Position numbers and translations under genes: made by a program
Notes under the pieces: generated by a model
Seen by the model: only the letters and a program-made list of their open reading frames with translations
Database searches by the model: none
Told to the model about the DNA's origin: nothing
Shown: positions 28,346 to 36,543 of the stretch, in pieces
How positions within the stretch are numbered: position 1 is the stretch's first letter
Layout of the letters: every line of letters begins with the position of its first letter
Origin: Anthropogastromicrobium aceti
GTDB taxonomy: Bacteria; Bacillota; Clostridia; Lachnospirales; Lachnospiraceae
Assembly (NCBI RefSeq): GCF_025567095.1
Contig: NZ_JAOQJH010000009.1
Strand: one strand, 5' to 3'
Length of the DNA stretch: 64,000 bases

Positions 28346-29326
28346 TTAGTTTTGCCATCTGATCTGCTCACCACACACAAGTGGGAAGCGGATCAGTTTT
28401 TTTGCGTTCAAATCTTCCTTATTCATATCCACTGCTGTAATCTGATGATTCTCATATGTTGTATAATAATAAATTCCCTTTGAAGCATTACAGCAAGAGG
28501 TGTAAATAGTAATCTCATATGCACCTTCCTTAACTTCACAACATCCTCTTTGCTGATCTACAGAACCAAGGATATGGAAAAACTGGCTCACACTCTCTGA
28601 CTCCGAATCACCTGAAAGTGAATTCATCTTCACAAAAGAAACACGAACAAAACGAGATTCTGATGAAAGATCACCCGGAAGACCAAGCGCACCCATTCCA
28701 CGGCTGTAAGCCTGAAGCGGCAGCTCATTAGCTCCGCCAAATGTGTTCTTCGGCTGTTTTGCTGAAAGGCCCATATAGCGATTTAAACCAGCCAGTTGTC
28801 TGTCAAACGGCGGATTATTTGTTAAAACACCAACTGGATTGTCATAGATCTTAATGCCCTCACGTACAGACTCTAACGTAATTGCCTCATCTTGATCTGC
28901 AATAATCCAGTGAAGTGATGACACCGGCATTGATTCATGAAAAGAAATATTTGTAATGCAAATGCGTTCAAGTAGTACTCTTGCCTCTTTTACGCTCGTG
29001 CACTGACCTAAAATCCACGGAATCAATTCAAACTGTGCCACGTTGTCTTTTCCCTCTGCCGGTTCTGTATAAAATGCATTGCCGACAAAATTAAGACCTG
29101 CCATTCCAAGACCCTTTTCATTAATCGCATCATAATACAGTGGATACTCGCCTGCCACATGTGCCATACCGATCAATGCGTACTTTGTCTGATATGGCTT
29201 TCCGTGGCGCATCATAAATGTATAACCACGCGGTGTTATCGTTACTTCCTCTCCATAAGAACACTCATAATCAAGTGTTCTTCCCATATAAAAGTCCTTT
29301 GTCTTATAGGTTGCTGCTGTACACAT
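28346..29326 (-). CDS. choloylglycine hydrolase (bile salt hydrolase type)
   Basis: 326 residues, Ntn-hydrolase of the linear amide C-N hydrolase family. After removal of Met1 the nucleophile is Cys2 (MCTAATY). Other active-site residues fit bile salt hydrolases: Arg16 and Asp19 (GRTLDYE), Asn79 in GMAGLNF where penicillin V acylases have Tyr, Asn171 (LTNNPPF) and Arg225. It should deconjugate glyco- or tauro-bile acids in the cytoplasm. It has no partner gene. The end of its reading frame overlaps the terminator of the importer operon on the other strand. Confidence 0.88.
   Translation of the reverse strand: MCTAATYKTKDFYMGRTLDYECSYGEEVTITPRGYTFMMRHGKPYQTKYALIGMAHVAGEYPLYYDAINEKGLGMAGLNFVGNAFYTEPAEGKDNVAQFELIPWILGQCTSVKEARVLLERICITNISFHESMPVSSLHWIIADQDEAITLESVREGIKIYDNPVGVLTNNPPFDRQLAGLNRYMGLSAKQPKNTFGGANELPLQAYSRGMGALGLPGDLSSESRFVRVSFVKMNSLSGDSESESVSQFFHILGSVDQQRGCCEVKEGAYEITIYTSCCNASKGIYYYTTYENHQITAVDMNKEDLNAKKLIRFPLVCGEQIRWQN
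28359..28403 (+). terminator. terminator of the importer operon, inside the 3' coding end of the bile salt hydrolase gene
   Basis: CTGATC-T-GCTCACCAC pairs with GTGGGAAGC-G-GATCAG and is followed by seven T on the plus strand. It lies about 40 bases past the ATPase stop and within the last codons of the convergent gene. Confidence 0.8.
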
Positions 29327-29423
29327 AATTTGCCTCCTTATTGCTCTTCCTAATTGTTTTTTGCTTTTTCTGTTTATTTCTATTTGTTCTGCTGCTCTTT
29401 TCTTTTGATTTTGCTCTTTTTCT

Positions 29424-30353
29424 TTATTTCTTTATGCTGTCAATAAATGGCTCTGCAAGATCCTTTAGCTGCTCTATCTGTTCATCAGTCAGCAACAGTT
29501 TCGGCGCTGTTATCGTATTTTGCTCGTCTAGTTTATTTGCCGCTGCATGTACTTCTGTCTGAAGACAATTTCCATCATCATCTGAAATGGTTATTGTAAG
29601 AGTAAACGTATAGTTATCTTCTTTGTCTACAAAAAATGACAGCTTAGCATCTGCCTGCTTTGGCTGGATTCCTACAAGCTGTGCAAAATAATCAGCATCG
29701 ATTGTAAACTCGGACGCTCCATCATTCTTGCCACTCACCTTTACGGCTGACCAAAGCTTTGGATCAAATAAATGATCTGGTTCAGCTAAAAACAGCACTG
29801 CATCCATTCCACCTGGCATTTTTAACTGATTCTCGACTGTTACGCCTGTAAGATCGTATACCAAGCTAGTAAACTGCTCTAGTGTAACACAATGATCTTT
29901 AATCCATCCATTGTATGCTACTTTTAATAGAAAATTTTTGTCAATCTCATCACCTGCAAGTGCAGATATAATTGAGTCTATCCCAAAATAACATTTTCCA
30001 TCCACCAGATAAAACGTCGTTAATGCAGTCTGCTTATCTGTTATATTTTCCTTTAGCTGCAATTTTAAATTTTTTTGTGCACTATCACCTGTTGCGGTAA
30101 ATTTTGCCGTAAGAGAATCGGTATTTAAAAGTTCCTGCGCAAGATCTGTTACTGGCTTTAGCTGATCTGATGGTTCAAATGTCATCGCGCAATCCGCTGT
30201 AATCTCATAGCCATTTCCTGCCACCAGCTTTTGCAGTGTCTCGATGGTCTGTCCTGCATTCATAATAAAATGCATATAGAAGATGATCGCTCCAATCAAA
30301 AAAGCTGCCAGAACAAGTCCCACTGCAAGCACTGCTTTTTTTCTTTTGCTCAT
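29424..30353 (-). CDS. membrane-anchored protein of unknown function
   Basis: 309 residues: KRKK start, one membrane helix (AVLAVGLVLAAFLIGAIIFY), then an extracellular beta-rich domain with alternating hydrophobic strands (DSLTAKFTATGDSAQKNLKL; ADAKLSFFVDKEDNYTFTL). Layout resembles lipoprotein-like or substrate-binding outer proteins, but there is no lipobox and no family is recognised. The start at 30353 (ATG) is used; the longer frame begins with TTG. Possibly in one transcript with the bile salt hydrolase (97-base gap). Confidence 0.6.
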   Translation of the reverse strand: MSKRKKAVLAVGLVLAAFLIGAIIFYMHFIMNAGQTIETLQKLVAGNGYEITADCAMTFEPSDQLKPVTDLAQELLNTDSLTAKFTATGDSAQKNLKLQLKENITDKQTALTTFYLVDGKCYFGIDSIISALAGDEIDKNFLLKVAYNGWIKDHCVTLEQFTSLVYDLTGVTVENQLKMPGGMDAVLFLAEPDHLFDPKLWSAVKVSGKNDGASEFTIDADYFAQLVGIQPKQADAKLSFFVDKEDNYTFTLTITISDDDGNCLQTEVHAAANKLDEQNTITAPKLLLTDEQIEQLKDLAEPFIDSIKK

Positions 30354-30517
30354 ATACCCACTTCCTTTCAACCAGCTTGCAGGACTTTAGTCCTTTACAA
30401 AAATTATAAAGCCTTTGATCTTTTCTGTAAACGGACAAAATGACTCTTTTGTAAGGCTATTAAAAATTAGGGAGATTTTTTCTCTCCCCTATCATTCGAG
30501 TAAGCAAGCACAAAAAT

Positions 30518-30548
30518 AAGGCGTATACCTTATTCAGATATACGCCTT
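30518..30548 (-). terminator. terminator after the GGGtGRT gene
   Basis: AAGGCGTATA, 11 bases, TATACGCCTT, then ATTTTTG on the minus strand, about 85 bases past the stop. A second hairpin, GGGGAGA/TCTCCCT followed by AATTTTT, lies just beyond at about 30490-30467. Confidence 0.7.
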
Positions 30549-30550
30549 TT

Positions 30551-30572
30551 CGGTGTACTAACGGTGTACTAA
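30551..30572. repeat. 11-bp tandem duplication
   Basis: CGGTGTACTAA twice in direct tandem between the GGGtGRT stop and its terminator, followed by CCGACCG. No function is evident. Confidence 0.7.
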
Positions 30573-30630
30573 CCGACCGTTATTTGACCACGTTTTGTTG
30601 TTTTCTTTGGTTCCGATTTTCCTTGAAAAA

Positions 30631-31641
30631 TTAGAACTTACCAGCCTTAGCAGCTTCCTCGATGGAAACAGCTACAGCTACAGTCATACCAACCATTGGG
30701 TTGTTTCCTGCACCGATCAGACCCATCATCTCTACGTGAGCCGGAACTGAAGAGGAACCTGCAAACTGTGCATCAGAATGCATACGGCCTAAAGTATCGG
30801 TCATACCATAGGAAGCCGGACCTGCTGCCATGTTATCTGGATGCAGAGTACGTCCTGTACCACCACCTGATGCTACGGAGAAGTACTTCTTACCAGCCTC
30901 GATACGCTCCTTCTTGTAGGTACCTGCAACTGGATGCTGGAAACGGGTCGGGTTTGTGGAGTTACCAGTGATGGAAACATCTACATTCTCCTTCCACATG
31001 ATAGCAACACCTTCCGGTACGCTGTTTGCACCGTAGCAGTTAACCTTTGCACGAAGTCCCTCAGAGTATGACTTGCGGAATACTTCCTTTACTTCGTTGG
31101 TGTATGGATTGTACTCGGTCTCTACATATGTAAATCCGTTGATACGGGAAATGATCTGTGCAGCATCCTTTCCAAGACCGTTTAAGATAACGCGAAGAGG
31201 CTTCTGGCGAACCTTGTTTGCCTTCTCTGCGATACCGATAGCACCCTCAGCTGCTGCGAAAGACTCATGACCTGCCAGGAAGCAGAAGCACTCAGTCTCC
31301 TCTTCCAGAAGCATCTTGCCAAGGTTTCCGTGTCCAAGACCTACCTTACGGGTATCTGCAACAGATCCCGGGATACAGAAGGACTGAAGACCCTCACCGA
31401 TAGCAGCTGCAGCGTCAGCAGCCTTACGGCAGCCCTTCTTGATTGCGATTGCTGCACCAACGGTGTAAGCCCAGCAAGCATTCTCAAAACAGATCGGCTG
31501 GATACCCTTGATCTGAGCATATACATCCAGTCCTGCATCCTTTGTAATCTTCTCTGCCTCTTCGATAGAAGCGATACCATAGCTATTCAGAACCGCATTG
31601 ATCTGGTCAATACGTCTCTCATAGGACTCAAATAAAGCCAT
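30631..31641 (-). CDS. GGGtGRT protein
   Basis: 336 residues. Member of a conserved family of Clostridia and other anaerobes named for the GGGTGRT motif, here residues 260-266 before LHPDNM. Another conserved-looking stretch is KVGLGHGNLGKMLLEEETECFCFLAG, split by Cys118 and Cys120. Several conserved Cys suggest metal or cluster chemistry. Function is unknown. It is always worth reading with its partner: the NifU-like gene ends 17 bases upstream, so the pair is one operon. Good ribosome site (GGAGG) ahead of the ATG. Confidence 0.88.
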   Translation of the reverse strand: MALFESYERRIDQINAVLNSYGIASIEEAEKITKDAGLDVYAQIKGIQPICFENACWAYTVGAAIAIKKGCRKAADAAAAIGEGLQSFCIPGSVADTRKVGLGHGNLGKMLLEEETECFCFLAGHESFAAAEGAIGIAEKANKVRQKPLRVILNGLGKDAAQIISRINGFTYVETEYNPYTNEVKEVFRKSYSEGLRAKVNCYGANSVPEGVAIMWKENVDVSITGNSTNPTRFQHPVAGTYKKERIEAGKKYFSVASGGGTGRTLHPDNMAAGPASYGMTDTLGRMHSDAQFAGSSSVPAHVEMMGLIGAGNNPMVGMTVAVAVSIEEAAKAGKF

Positions 31642-31658
31642 TTTCGTTACCTCCTGTA

Positions 31659-32351
31659 TTATTCTTTTCTTGGGTCAATGATCTTAACTGCATCAGCAAC
31701 ACGGCCGTACTGACCCTTTGCCTTCTCCCATGCAGTATTCGGATCGTTGCCCTTCTTAATGAAATCAGTCATCTTTCCAAGGCTTACGAACTGATAACCA
31801 ATAATCTGATCCTCTGCATCCAGAGCGATACCGGTTACATAGCCCTCTGCCATCTCAAGGTAACGAGGTCCCTTCTGAAGAGTACCGTACATTGTACCAA
31901 CCTGAGAACGAAGACCCTTTCCAAGATCCTCAAGACCTGCACCTACAGCCAGTCCATCCTCAGAGAATGCACTCTGGGAACGACCATAAACGATCTGTAA
32001 GAACAGCTCTCTCATAGCGGTATTGATTGCATCACAAACAAGGTCTGTATTCAGTGCTTCCATAACAGTCAGACCCGGAAGAACCTCAGCTGCCATAGCT
32101 GCGGAATGGGTCATACCGGAACATCCGATGGTCTCAACGAGAGCCTCCTGAATGATACCCTCCTTAACATTGAGGGACAGCTTACATGCGCCCTGCTGAG
32201 GAGCACACCAGCCAACTCCGTGTGTGAAACCGGAAATGTCTTTCACTTCCTTTGCCTGCACCCACTTTGCTTCCTCCGGAATCGGAGCAGCACCATGATG
32301 AACGCCCTGCTTTACAACGCACATCTCTTCAACTTCACGTGAAATAACCAT
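31659..32351 (-). CDS. NifU-like iron-sulfur cluster assembly scaffold protein
   Basis: 230 residues. Cys11, Cys49, Cys56 and Cys77 are visible; VETIGCSGMTHSAAMAAE resembles the IscU/NifU Cys-loop region. The N-terminal half is NifU-like; the C-terminal half (about 130-230) has no NFU domain. The usual partners (iscS, sufBCD) are absent, and the only partner is the GGGtGRT gene, which suggests a dedicated scaffold for that protein. AAAGGAG precedes the ATG at 32351; a longer frame to 32384 enters the leader. Confidence 0.82.
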   Translation of the reverse strand: MVISREVEEMCVVKQGVHHGAAPIPEEAKWVQAKEVKDISGFTHGVGWCAPQQGACKLSLNVKEGIIQEALVETIGCSGMTHSAAMAAEVLPGLTVMEALNTDLVCDAINTAMRELFLQIVYGRSQSAFSEDGLAVGAGLEDLGKGLRSQVGTMYGTLQKGPRYLEMAEGYVTGIALDAEDQIIGYQFVSLGKMTDFIKKGNDPNTAWEKAKGQYGRVADAVKIIDPRKE

Positions 32352-32380
32352 TGCAAAAACTCCTTTCAGTTCTGTATGTT

Positions 32381-32437
32381 GCACCTAAAAAGGTGCTGAT
32401 TATGGCTTTGCCGACTGCTGATCAACAATTACAGCCA
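32381..32437 (-). promoter_or_regulatory. structured leader of the NifU-like/GGGtGRT operon
   Basis: Two stems on the minus strand: ATGGCT with AGCCAT around a 24-base interior, then GCACCT-TTTT-AGGTGC about 12 bases ahead of the ribosome site. The second stem could mask or space the start. No known riboswitch consensus is recognised. Confidence 0.35.
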
Positions 32438-32590
32438 TATCTTCAATATGTGTCTTCGGCATACCAGGCTGCAAAACGCAGTATACCTCATACACTTCTA
32501 TTTTCTCACAAAATGCGCTGTTCGTCTAGTCCTTTTTTTTTATTTCTCGCAAAATGTTACAGTTTTTACTATTATTTTCAGTATTGTTTT

Positions 32591-32764
32591 TTATTTTTTT
32601 CTTTCAAGCGTCCGAATCCTCTGGATTAGCTGCCACGCAGTCTCATGCAATGCCTCATTTTGAAGCTGCAGTCTGGCATTCTCCTGTTCATAATAATCAA
32701 GACGCTTTTGAAGTGCGGCTGCCTGCTCTCTCCAGTCTTGTTCTTTTTGCTCATGATATACCAT
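32591..32764 (-). CDS. 57-residue coiled-coil protein
   Basis: Begins MVYHEQKEQDW and continues as an amphipathic helix with heptads of Leu, Tyr and Ala (QAAALQKRLDYYEQENARLQ), ending LERKK. It has a near-perfect ribosome site (GGGAGG, 8 bases from ATG) and normal codon use, so it is likely a real gene although short. A single long helix of this kind would dimerise. Family not recognised. It stands alone in the gap upstream of the NifU-like operon, on the same strand. Confidence 0.6.
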   Translation of the reverse strand: MVYHEQKEQDWREQAAALQKRLDYYEQENARLQLQNEALHETAWQLIQRIRTLERKK

Positions 32765-32902
32765 CTAAGTTCCTCCCTTTCTGCTGCCTTGCCTATTATG
32801 TCAATTTTGGTCTCCTGCCATTTTATGGAAACTTTATGGTTACATCATACTCCATATATGGTGCTTTTTCACGCAAATTTTCTCGCATATTTCGACTTTT
32901 AT

Positions 32903-33094
32903 GTTACAGTTCATGGATAAACCAATATTGTAGCAAAGCCCGAAGGTGAATGGATTTCACGAGACGGACACTTGAAGCAGGTCTTTCAAAGTAATGTATA
33001 ATAAGAAAGGACATAAAAGGAACCTGCTGAGTTTGGTCCGTCGACGAAACCATTACACCGTAGGGCTTTCGTTGCATGACACATGAACTGTAAC
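32903..33094. repeat. palindromic MITE-like element, copy 1 (192 bp)
   Basis: Ends are GTTACAGTTCATG and its exact inverse CATGAACTGTAAC. The inner parts also pair: AAAGCCC/GGGCTTT, GAATGGATTTC/GAAACCATTA, GACGGAC/GTCCGTC and AGCAGGT/ACCTGCT. The whole element could therefore fold into one long hairpin with a loop around TAATGTATAATAAGAAAGG. It has no convincing gene; an 87-residue frame across it is a shadow that recurs in the other copies. Confidence 0.85.
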
Positions 33095-33102
33095 CCAAAA
33101 AA

Positions 33103-33132
33103 GCCGCACACGGAATTTCTTCCGCATGCGGC
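33103..33132 (-). terminator. terminator after the HPr-like gene
   Basis: GCCGCATGCGGAA, loop, TTCCGTGTGCGGC on the minus strand, followed by six T, about 40 bases past the stop. It abuts MITE copy 1. Confidence 0.85.
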
Positions 33133-33170
33133 AGTCTATTGTACCGGTCAGGCCGGCTTTGTCTCATATT

Positions 33171-33395
33171 TTAGTTCAGTGCAAAACGATTTAACGCTAC
33201 TTCGAACTGGTCATCTTTCAGTGGGTATCTGACAGTTAAGCTTCTGGTCAAATCAAGGCTGAAAACACCCATAATTGATTTTGCATCTACAACAATACGG
33301 TTATAACCTAAGTCTACGTCAAAGTCACATTTGCTTGCCTCTGACACAAAGTCCTGGACTGTTTCCCGAGATAAATGAATTTCTCTTGTAAACAC
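33171..33395 (-). CDS. HPr-like phosphocarrier-fold protein
   Basis: 74 residues of HPr fold: FTREIHLSRETVQDFV, then the regulatory-Ser-like region VDAKSIMGVFSLDL. The His15 region of true HPr (xxGxHARP) is absent, so phosphoryl transfer from enzyme I is doubtful; this is the HPr-related group found as an extra copy in Lachnospiraceae. The start is GTG at 33395 with AAGGGAG ahead. A longer frame to 33488 is excluded because the promoter at 33477-33505 overlaps it. Confidence 0.72.
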   Translation of the reverse strand: MFTREIHLSRETVQDFVSEASKCDFDVDLGYNRIVVDAKSIMGVFSLDLTRSLTVRYPLKDDQFEVALNRFALN

Positions 33396-33476
33396 TGCTT
33401 TCACTCCCTTCAATATCGGTGATGTCTTTGTCTTTTTGTTACCCTCTGCAGCGTACCGGTTCACTGCATTGACATA

Positions 33477-33505
33477 CTTATAGCACATTGTCTTTATTTT
33501 GTCAA
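33477..33505 (-). promoter_or_regulatory. promoter of the HPr-like gene
   Basis: On the minus strand TTGACA, 17 bases, TATAAG. The implied start near 33470 is downstream of the first ATG of the long frame, which fixes the short start. Confidence 0.75.
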
Positions 33506-33718
33506 ATCAACCGGTTAACCTATTTTTTTGCATTATTTGCACTTTTTATTCAAAAAAAGCTCATTTCTTTTTTCTTTTTTATGCACTTTGATATTTTTCT
33601 TTTCATCATCATTTAATCATTGATTCCGTATTGAATTATTTTCATGCTCGTTTGCACTCGATTCTCTGCATTTTTGCAGAATTTTCGATTGTTTTTCTCA
33701 TTTTGCAGTCATAATCAT
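33506..33718. other. A+T-rich gap without a gene
   Basis: Between the HPr-like promoter and the end of the GH3 gene. Only a weak hairpin (TTCTGCA-AAAA-TGCAGAGAA, near 33660-33685) is seen, which may end GH3 transcription. No coding frame with a ribosome site was found. Confidence 0.6.
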
Positions 33719-35944
33719 TCAAACTTCGTCAAACTCTGCTTTATTCTCTGTTGTACTGTCTCCACCAATGTACACTTCAAACTTTCCTGGCTCGCTGCCA
33801 TACGTCATATCGATCCGCCAAAAGCGAAGCATAGGCTCGATGATCTCAAACGACACCTCACGGCTCTCGCCTGGCTTTAGCGTAATCTTCTCAAAGCCTT
33901 TTAATTCACGTACTGGGCGCACCACACTGCCGCTCACATCACGTATGTAAAGCTGAACAGTTTCCGTTCCCTCACGGTCGCCTGTATTAGTTACCATAAC
34001 TGATGCCACCCATGCTGCTTCTGCCTCATTTGCTTTCGTATTTGTTTCCCGCTTAATGACAGTTACCGGTGAATAAGAAAATGTGGTGTATGACAATCCA
34101 TAGCCAAATGAATGCAGCGGACGGTACTCTGTATCAATATAGCCTATGCAAAATGCCTTAGGATCACCCGGATTTCGCGGTCGGCCCCCTTGAAACCGAT
34201 TATAATACAGAGGCTCCTGCGAGGAGACATTTGGAAAACTCATAGCAAGACGACCTGTTGGTTCTTTTACTCCAAATAATACGTCAGTAATCGCTACAGC
34301 TCCTTCTGTTCCTGGCATCCACACATACAAAACAGCCTTTGCAAGCGATTCAATCAAAGCGACCTCGATTGGACGTCCGGCAAACAAAACAACGATTACA
34401 TTATTGTTAACTGCCGAAACCCTTTTTAGAAGTTCCATCTGAATCTCTGGCAATGTGATACAAGTTCTGCTTGCGCCCTCTCCAGTCTGACGGAACGATT
34501 CGCCCAAAAATAATACCACCTTTGATGCAGATTTTGCAGCCTGTACAGTCTGCTCAATTGACGCTTCTGCTTCATCTGGCGTCATGCCTTCCTCCACATA
34601 ATCACGAATTACTTCCTTATCATAGAACATGCTGCAGCCCTTCATAAAATGACAAGCATTCCCTATATGCTCCTGTATGCATTCCTGTACTGTTTTTATA
34701 TTGTCGTAAGTTGCAGGAAACGACCACGCACCGCAAAGCGCTCTGGTGTCCACATATGGACCTGCGAACAAAACACCCGTAGCTTCCTGTGCAGAAAGCG
34801 GCAATGTTTTATTTTCATTTTTCAAAAGGACAAATGTTTTTGCTGCTGCCTCACGCGCTGCTGCACGATGTGCATCGCATAAGATCAGATTTTTCTCGTC
34901 CTCCTCACTTGCATCCTTATATGGATTCTCAAAAAGGCCAAGATCATTTTTTAGTTTAAGAATACGAAGCACTGCCTCATCCACAAGTGTTTCATCTACC
35001 TCTCCCGATGTTACAAGCTCTTTTAAATAATGAAGATATACATCCGACATCATATCGATATCCACGCCTGCCTCAATGGCAAGCCTTGCTGCTTCTCTCT
35101 TATCCTCTGCGATACCATGTGGAATCAATTCTTCTACTGCTGAATAGTCAGAGATCAAAACACCATCAAAGCCTAAATCTTCTCTTAATACCTTTCGCAT
35201 CAGCCACTTATTTGCAGTTGATGGCACACGATTCAACGTATTAAATGAAGTCATTGCCATACGGCAGCCGCCATCCACAGCACCCTGATAGCCGCTCAAA
35301 TAATCTTGACGTAAGGTGCGCTCTGACAGCTCCACATTGTCATACTCACGACCACCCTCTGGATAGCCGTAGCAAGCAAAATGCTTCAAACAAGCTGAAA
35401 TGTTTCCCTTTTCTTTTAAATTCTCTGGCGTTTCACCCTGAAAGCCCTCTGTCATCGCCTTTGCAAAACAATAGTTCAGATATGGATCCTCCCCAGGTGA
35501 CTCCATAACTCTTCCCCAGCGTGCATCTCGCACCAGATCTGCCATTGGCGCAAATGTCACATGAAGACCCGATGCCGCTGCCTCCTTTGCCGCTATCTGC
35601 GCGCCCTTTCTAGCAATCTCTGGTTCAAAGCTGCAGCCTTGAGCCAGTGGAATTGGGAAAATTGTCTGGAATCCATTGATTACATCAAGCATAAACAGCA
35701 TTGGAATGTGATGTGGCTGCGTGGCCATTGCATTGTCCTGAATCTCCTTTAACTTTGCTGCACCACTTGTTCCGAGAATTGTTCCGCAAAGCTTCATATC
35801 CTCTGGCTCGATTTTTGCGCTTCCCATCGGACCTGTAATGAGCATATCCGTTCCATAAAAATTTGCCGTCAGCTGCACCATCTGACCAATTTTCTCCTCC
35901 AGACTCATGTCTGCCAAAAGATCTTTTAACTGTTGTTCTGTCAT
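33719..35944 (-). CDS. GH3 beta-glycosidase
   Basis: 741 residues: N-terminal TIM-barrel with VRDARWGRVMESPGEDP and LKHFACYG (substrate binding), nucleophile Asp266 in GVLISDYSAVEEL, then the second alpha/beta domain and a C-terminal fibronectin type III-like domain (GTETVQLYIRDV). No signal peptide, so it is cytoplasmic. The substrate is not fixed by sequence; the family covers glucosidases, xylosidases and related enzymes. Last gene of the GH2 operon, 11 bases after the DUF436 gene. Confidence 0.92.
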   Translation of the reverse strand: MTEQQLKDLLADMSLEEKIGQMVQLTANFYGTDMLITGPMGSAKIEPEDMKLCGTILGTSGAAKLKEIQDNAMATQPHHIPMLFMLDVINGFQTIFPIPLAQGCSFEPEIARKGAQIAAKEAAASGLHVTFAPMADLVRDARWGRVMESPGEDPYLNYCFAKAMTEGFQGETPENLKEKGNISACLKHFACYGYPEGGREYDNVELSERTLRQDYLSGYQGAVDGGCRMAMTSFNTLNRVPSTANKWLMRKVLREDLGFDGVLISDYSAVEELIPHGIAEDKREAARLAIEAGVDIDMMSDVYLHYLKELVTSGEVDETLVDEAVLRILKLKNDLGLFENPYKDASEEDEKNLILCDAHRAAAREAAAKTFVLLKNENKTLPLSAQEATGVLFAGPYVDTRALCGAWSFPATYDNIKTVQECIQEHIGNACHFMKGCSMFYDKEVIRDYVEEGMTPDEAEASIEQTVQAAKSASKVVLFLGESFRQTGEGASRTCITLPEIQMELLKRVSAVNNNVIVVLFAGRPIEVALIESLAKAVLYVWMPGTEGAVAITDVLFGVKEPTGRLAMSFPNVSSQEPLYYNRFQGGRPRNPGDPKAFCIGYIDTEYRPLHSFGYGLSYTTFSYSPVTVIKRETNTKANEAEAAWVASVMVTNTGDREGTETVQLYIRDVSGSVVRPVRELKGFEKITLKPGESREVSFEIIEPMLRFWRIDMTYGSEPGKFEVYIGGDSTTENKAEFDEV

Positions 35945-35955
35945 CGCACTTCTCC

Positions 35956-36543
35956 TTATTTTTCATTTTCAAGATAACTTGCACGCTCACCGCCTATAAA
36001 CTTTAATCTCGTGCGTGCGCAAACCACATGTGCCTCTCCAATGTGCTTTGTGCCGATACGCACTGGAACAGCAACTGGACGAAGATGCATGCCAATTAGT
36101 GTATCGCCAATATCAATTCCAGCGTGAGCCTGAATTGCCTCTACTGCCACAGGTGCCTGCATTGCAGCATAAACAGCCGTCGCAAATGAACCGCCTGCTT
36201 TTAACTTTGGCACTACATTTACCATTGGAAGGCGATATTCTTTTGCTGCCGTCTTCTCAATGATGATCGCGCGGTTTAAATGCTCACAGCACTGAGCTGC
36301 CAAATAAATCTTCTTTTCCTTGCAGCAGTTAAGAAATGTCTGTGCCACTGCTTCTCCAATCTCTGCACTTGAATATGAGCCAATTCTATGACTTGCAATC
36401 TCACTTGAAGAGCATCCAACTACTAAGATATCGCCCTCTTCCAATTTTGCCTGTTCCATCAGTTCATCAAATACTGCTTTTGTCTGCTCCTTAATATCAT
36501 CAATATGTGTGTATTTTTCTTCGGATATTCCATTCATAGTCAT
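35956..36543 (-). CDS. DUF436 / TIGR01440 family protein (YwlG-like)
   Basis: 195 residues. Conserved features include EEGDILVVGCSSSEIASHRIG, split by the Cys-Ser-Ser, AAQCCEHLNRA and the GGSFATAVYAAM segment. Function is unknown; the name YwlG comes from Bacillus. The start overlaps the stop of the MGMT-fusion gene (ATGA), so translation is coupled. Its place in a glycosidase operon is unusual. Confidence 0.88.
   Translation of the reverse strand: MTMNGISEEKYTHIDDIKEQTKAVFDELMEQAKLEEGDILVVGCSSSEIASHRIGSYSSAEIGEAVAQTFLNCCKEKKIYLAAQCCEHLNRAIIIEKTAAKEYRLPMVNVVPKLKAGGSFATAVYAAMQAPVAVEAIQAHAGIDIGDTLIGMHLRPVAVPVRIGTKHIGEAHVVCARTRLKFIGGERASYLENEK

Noticed and set aside
32904..33167. 87-residue minus-strand frame over MITE copy 1
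   Set aside because: It lies wholly in the repeat and its terminator, has no ribosome site, and similar frames appear in the other copies because the DNA is repeated; not a gene.
33171..33395. Canonical HPr (ptsH)
   Set aside because: The His-containing HARP motif is absent, so only an HPr-like fold can be claimed.
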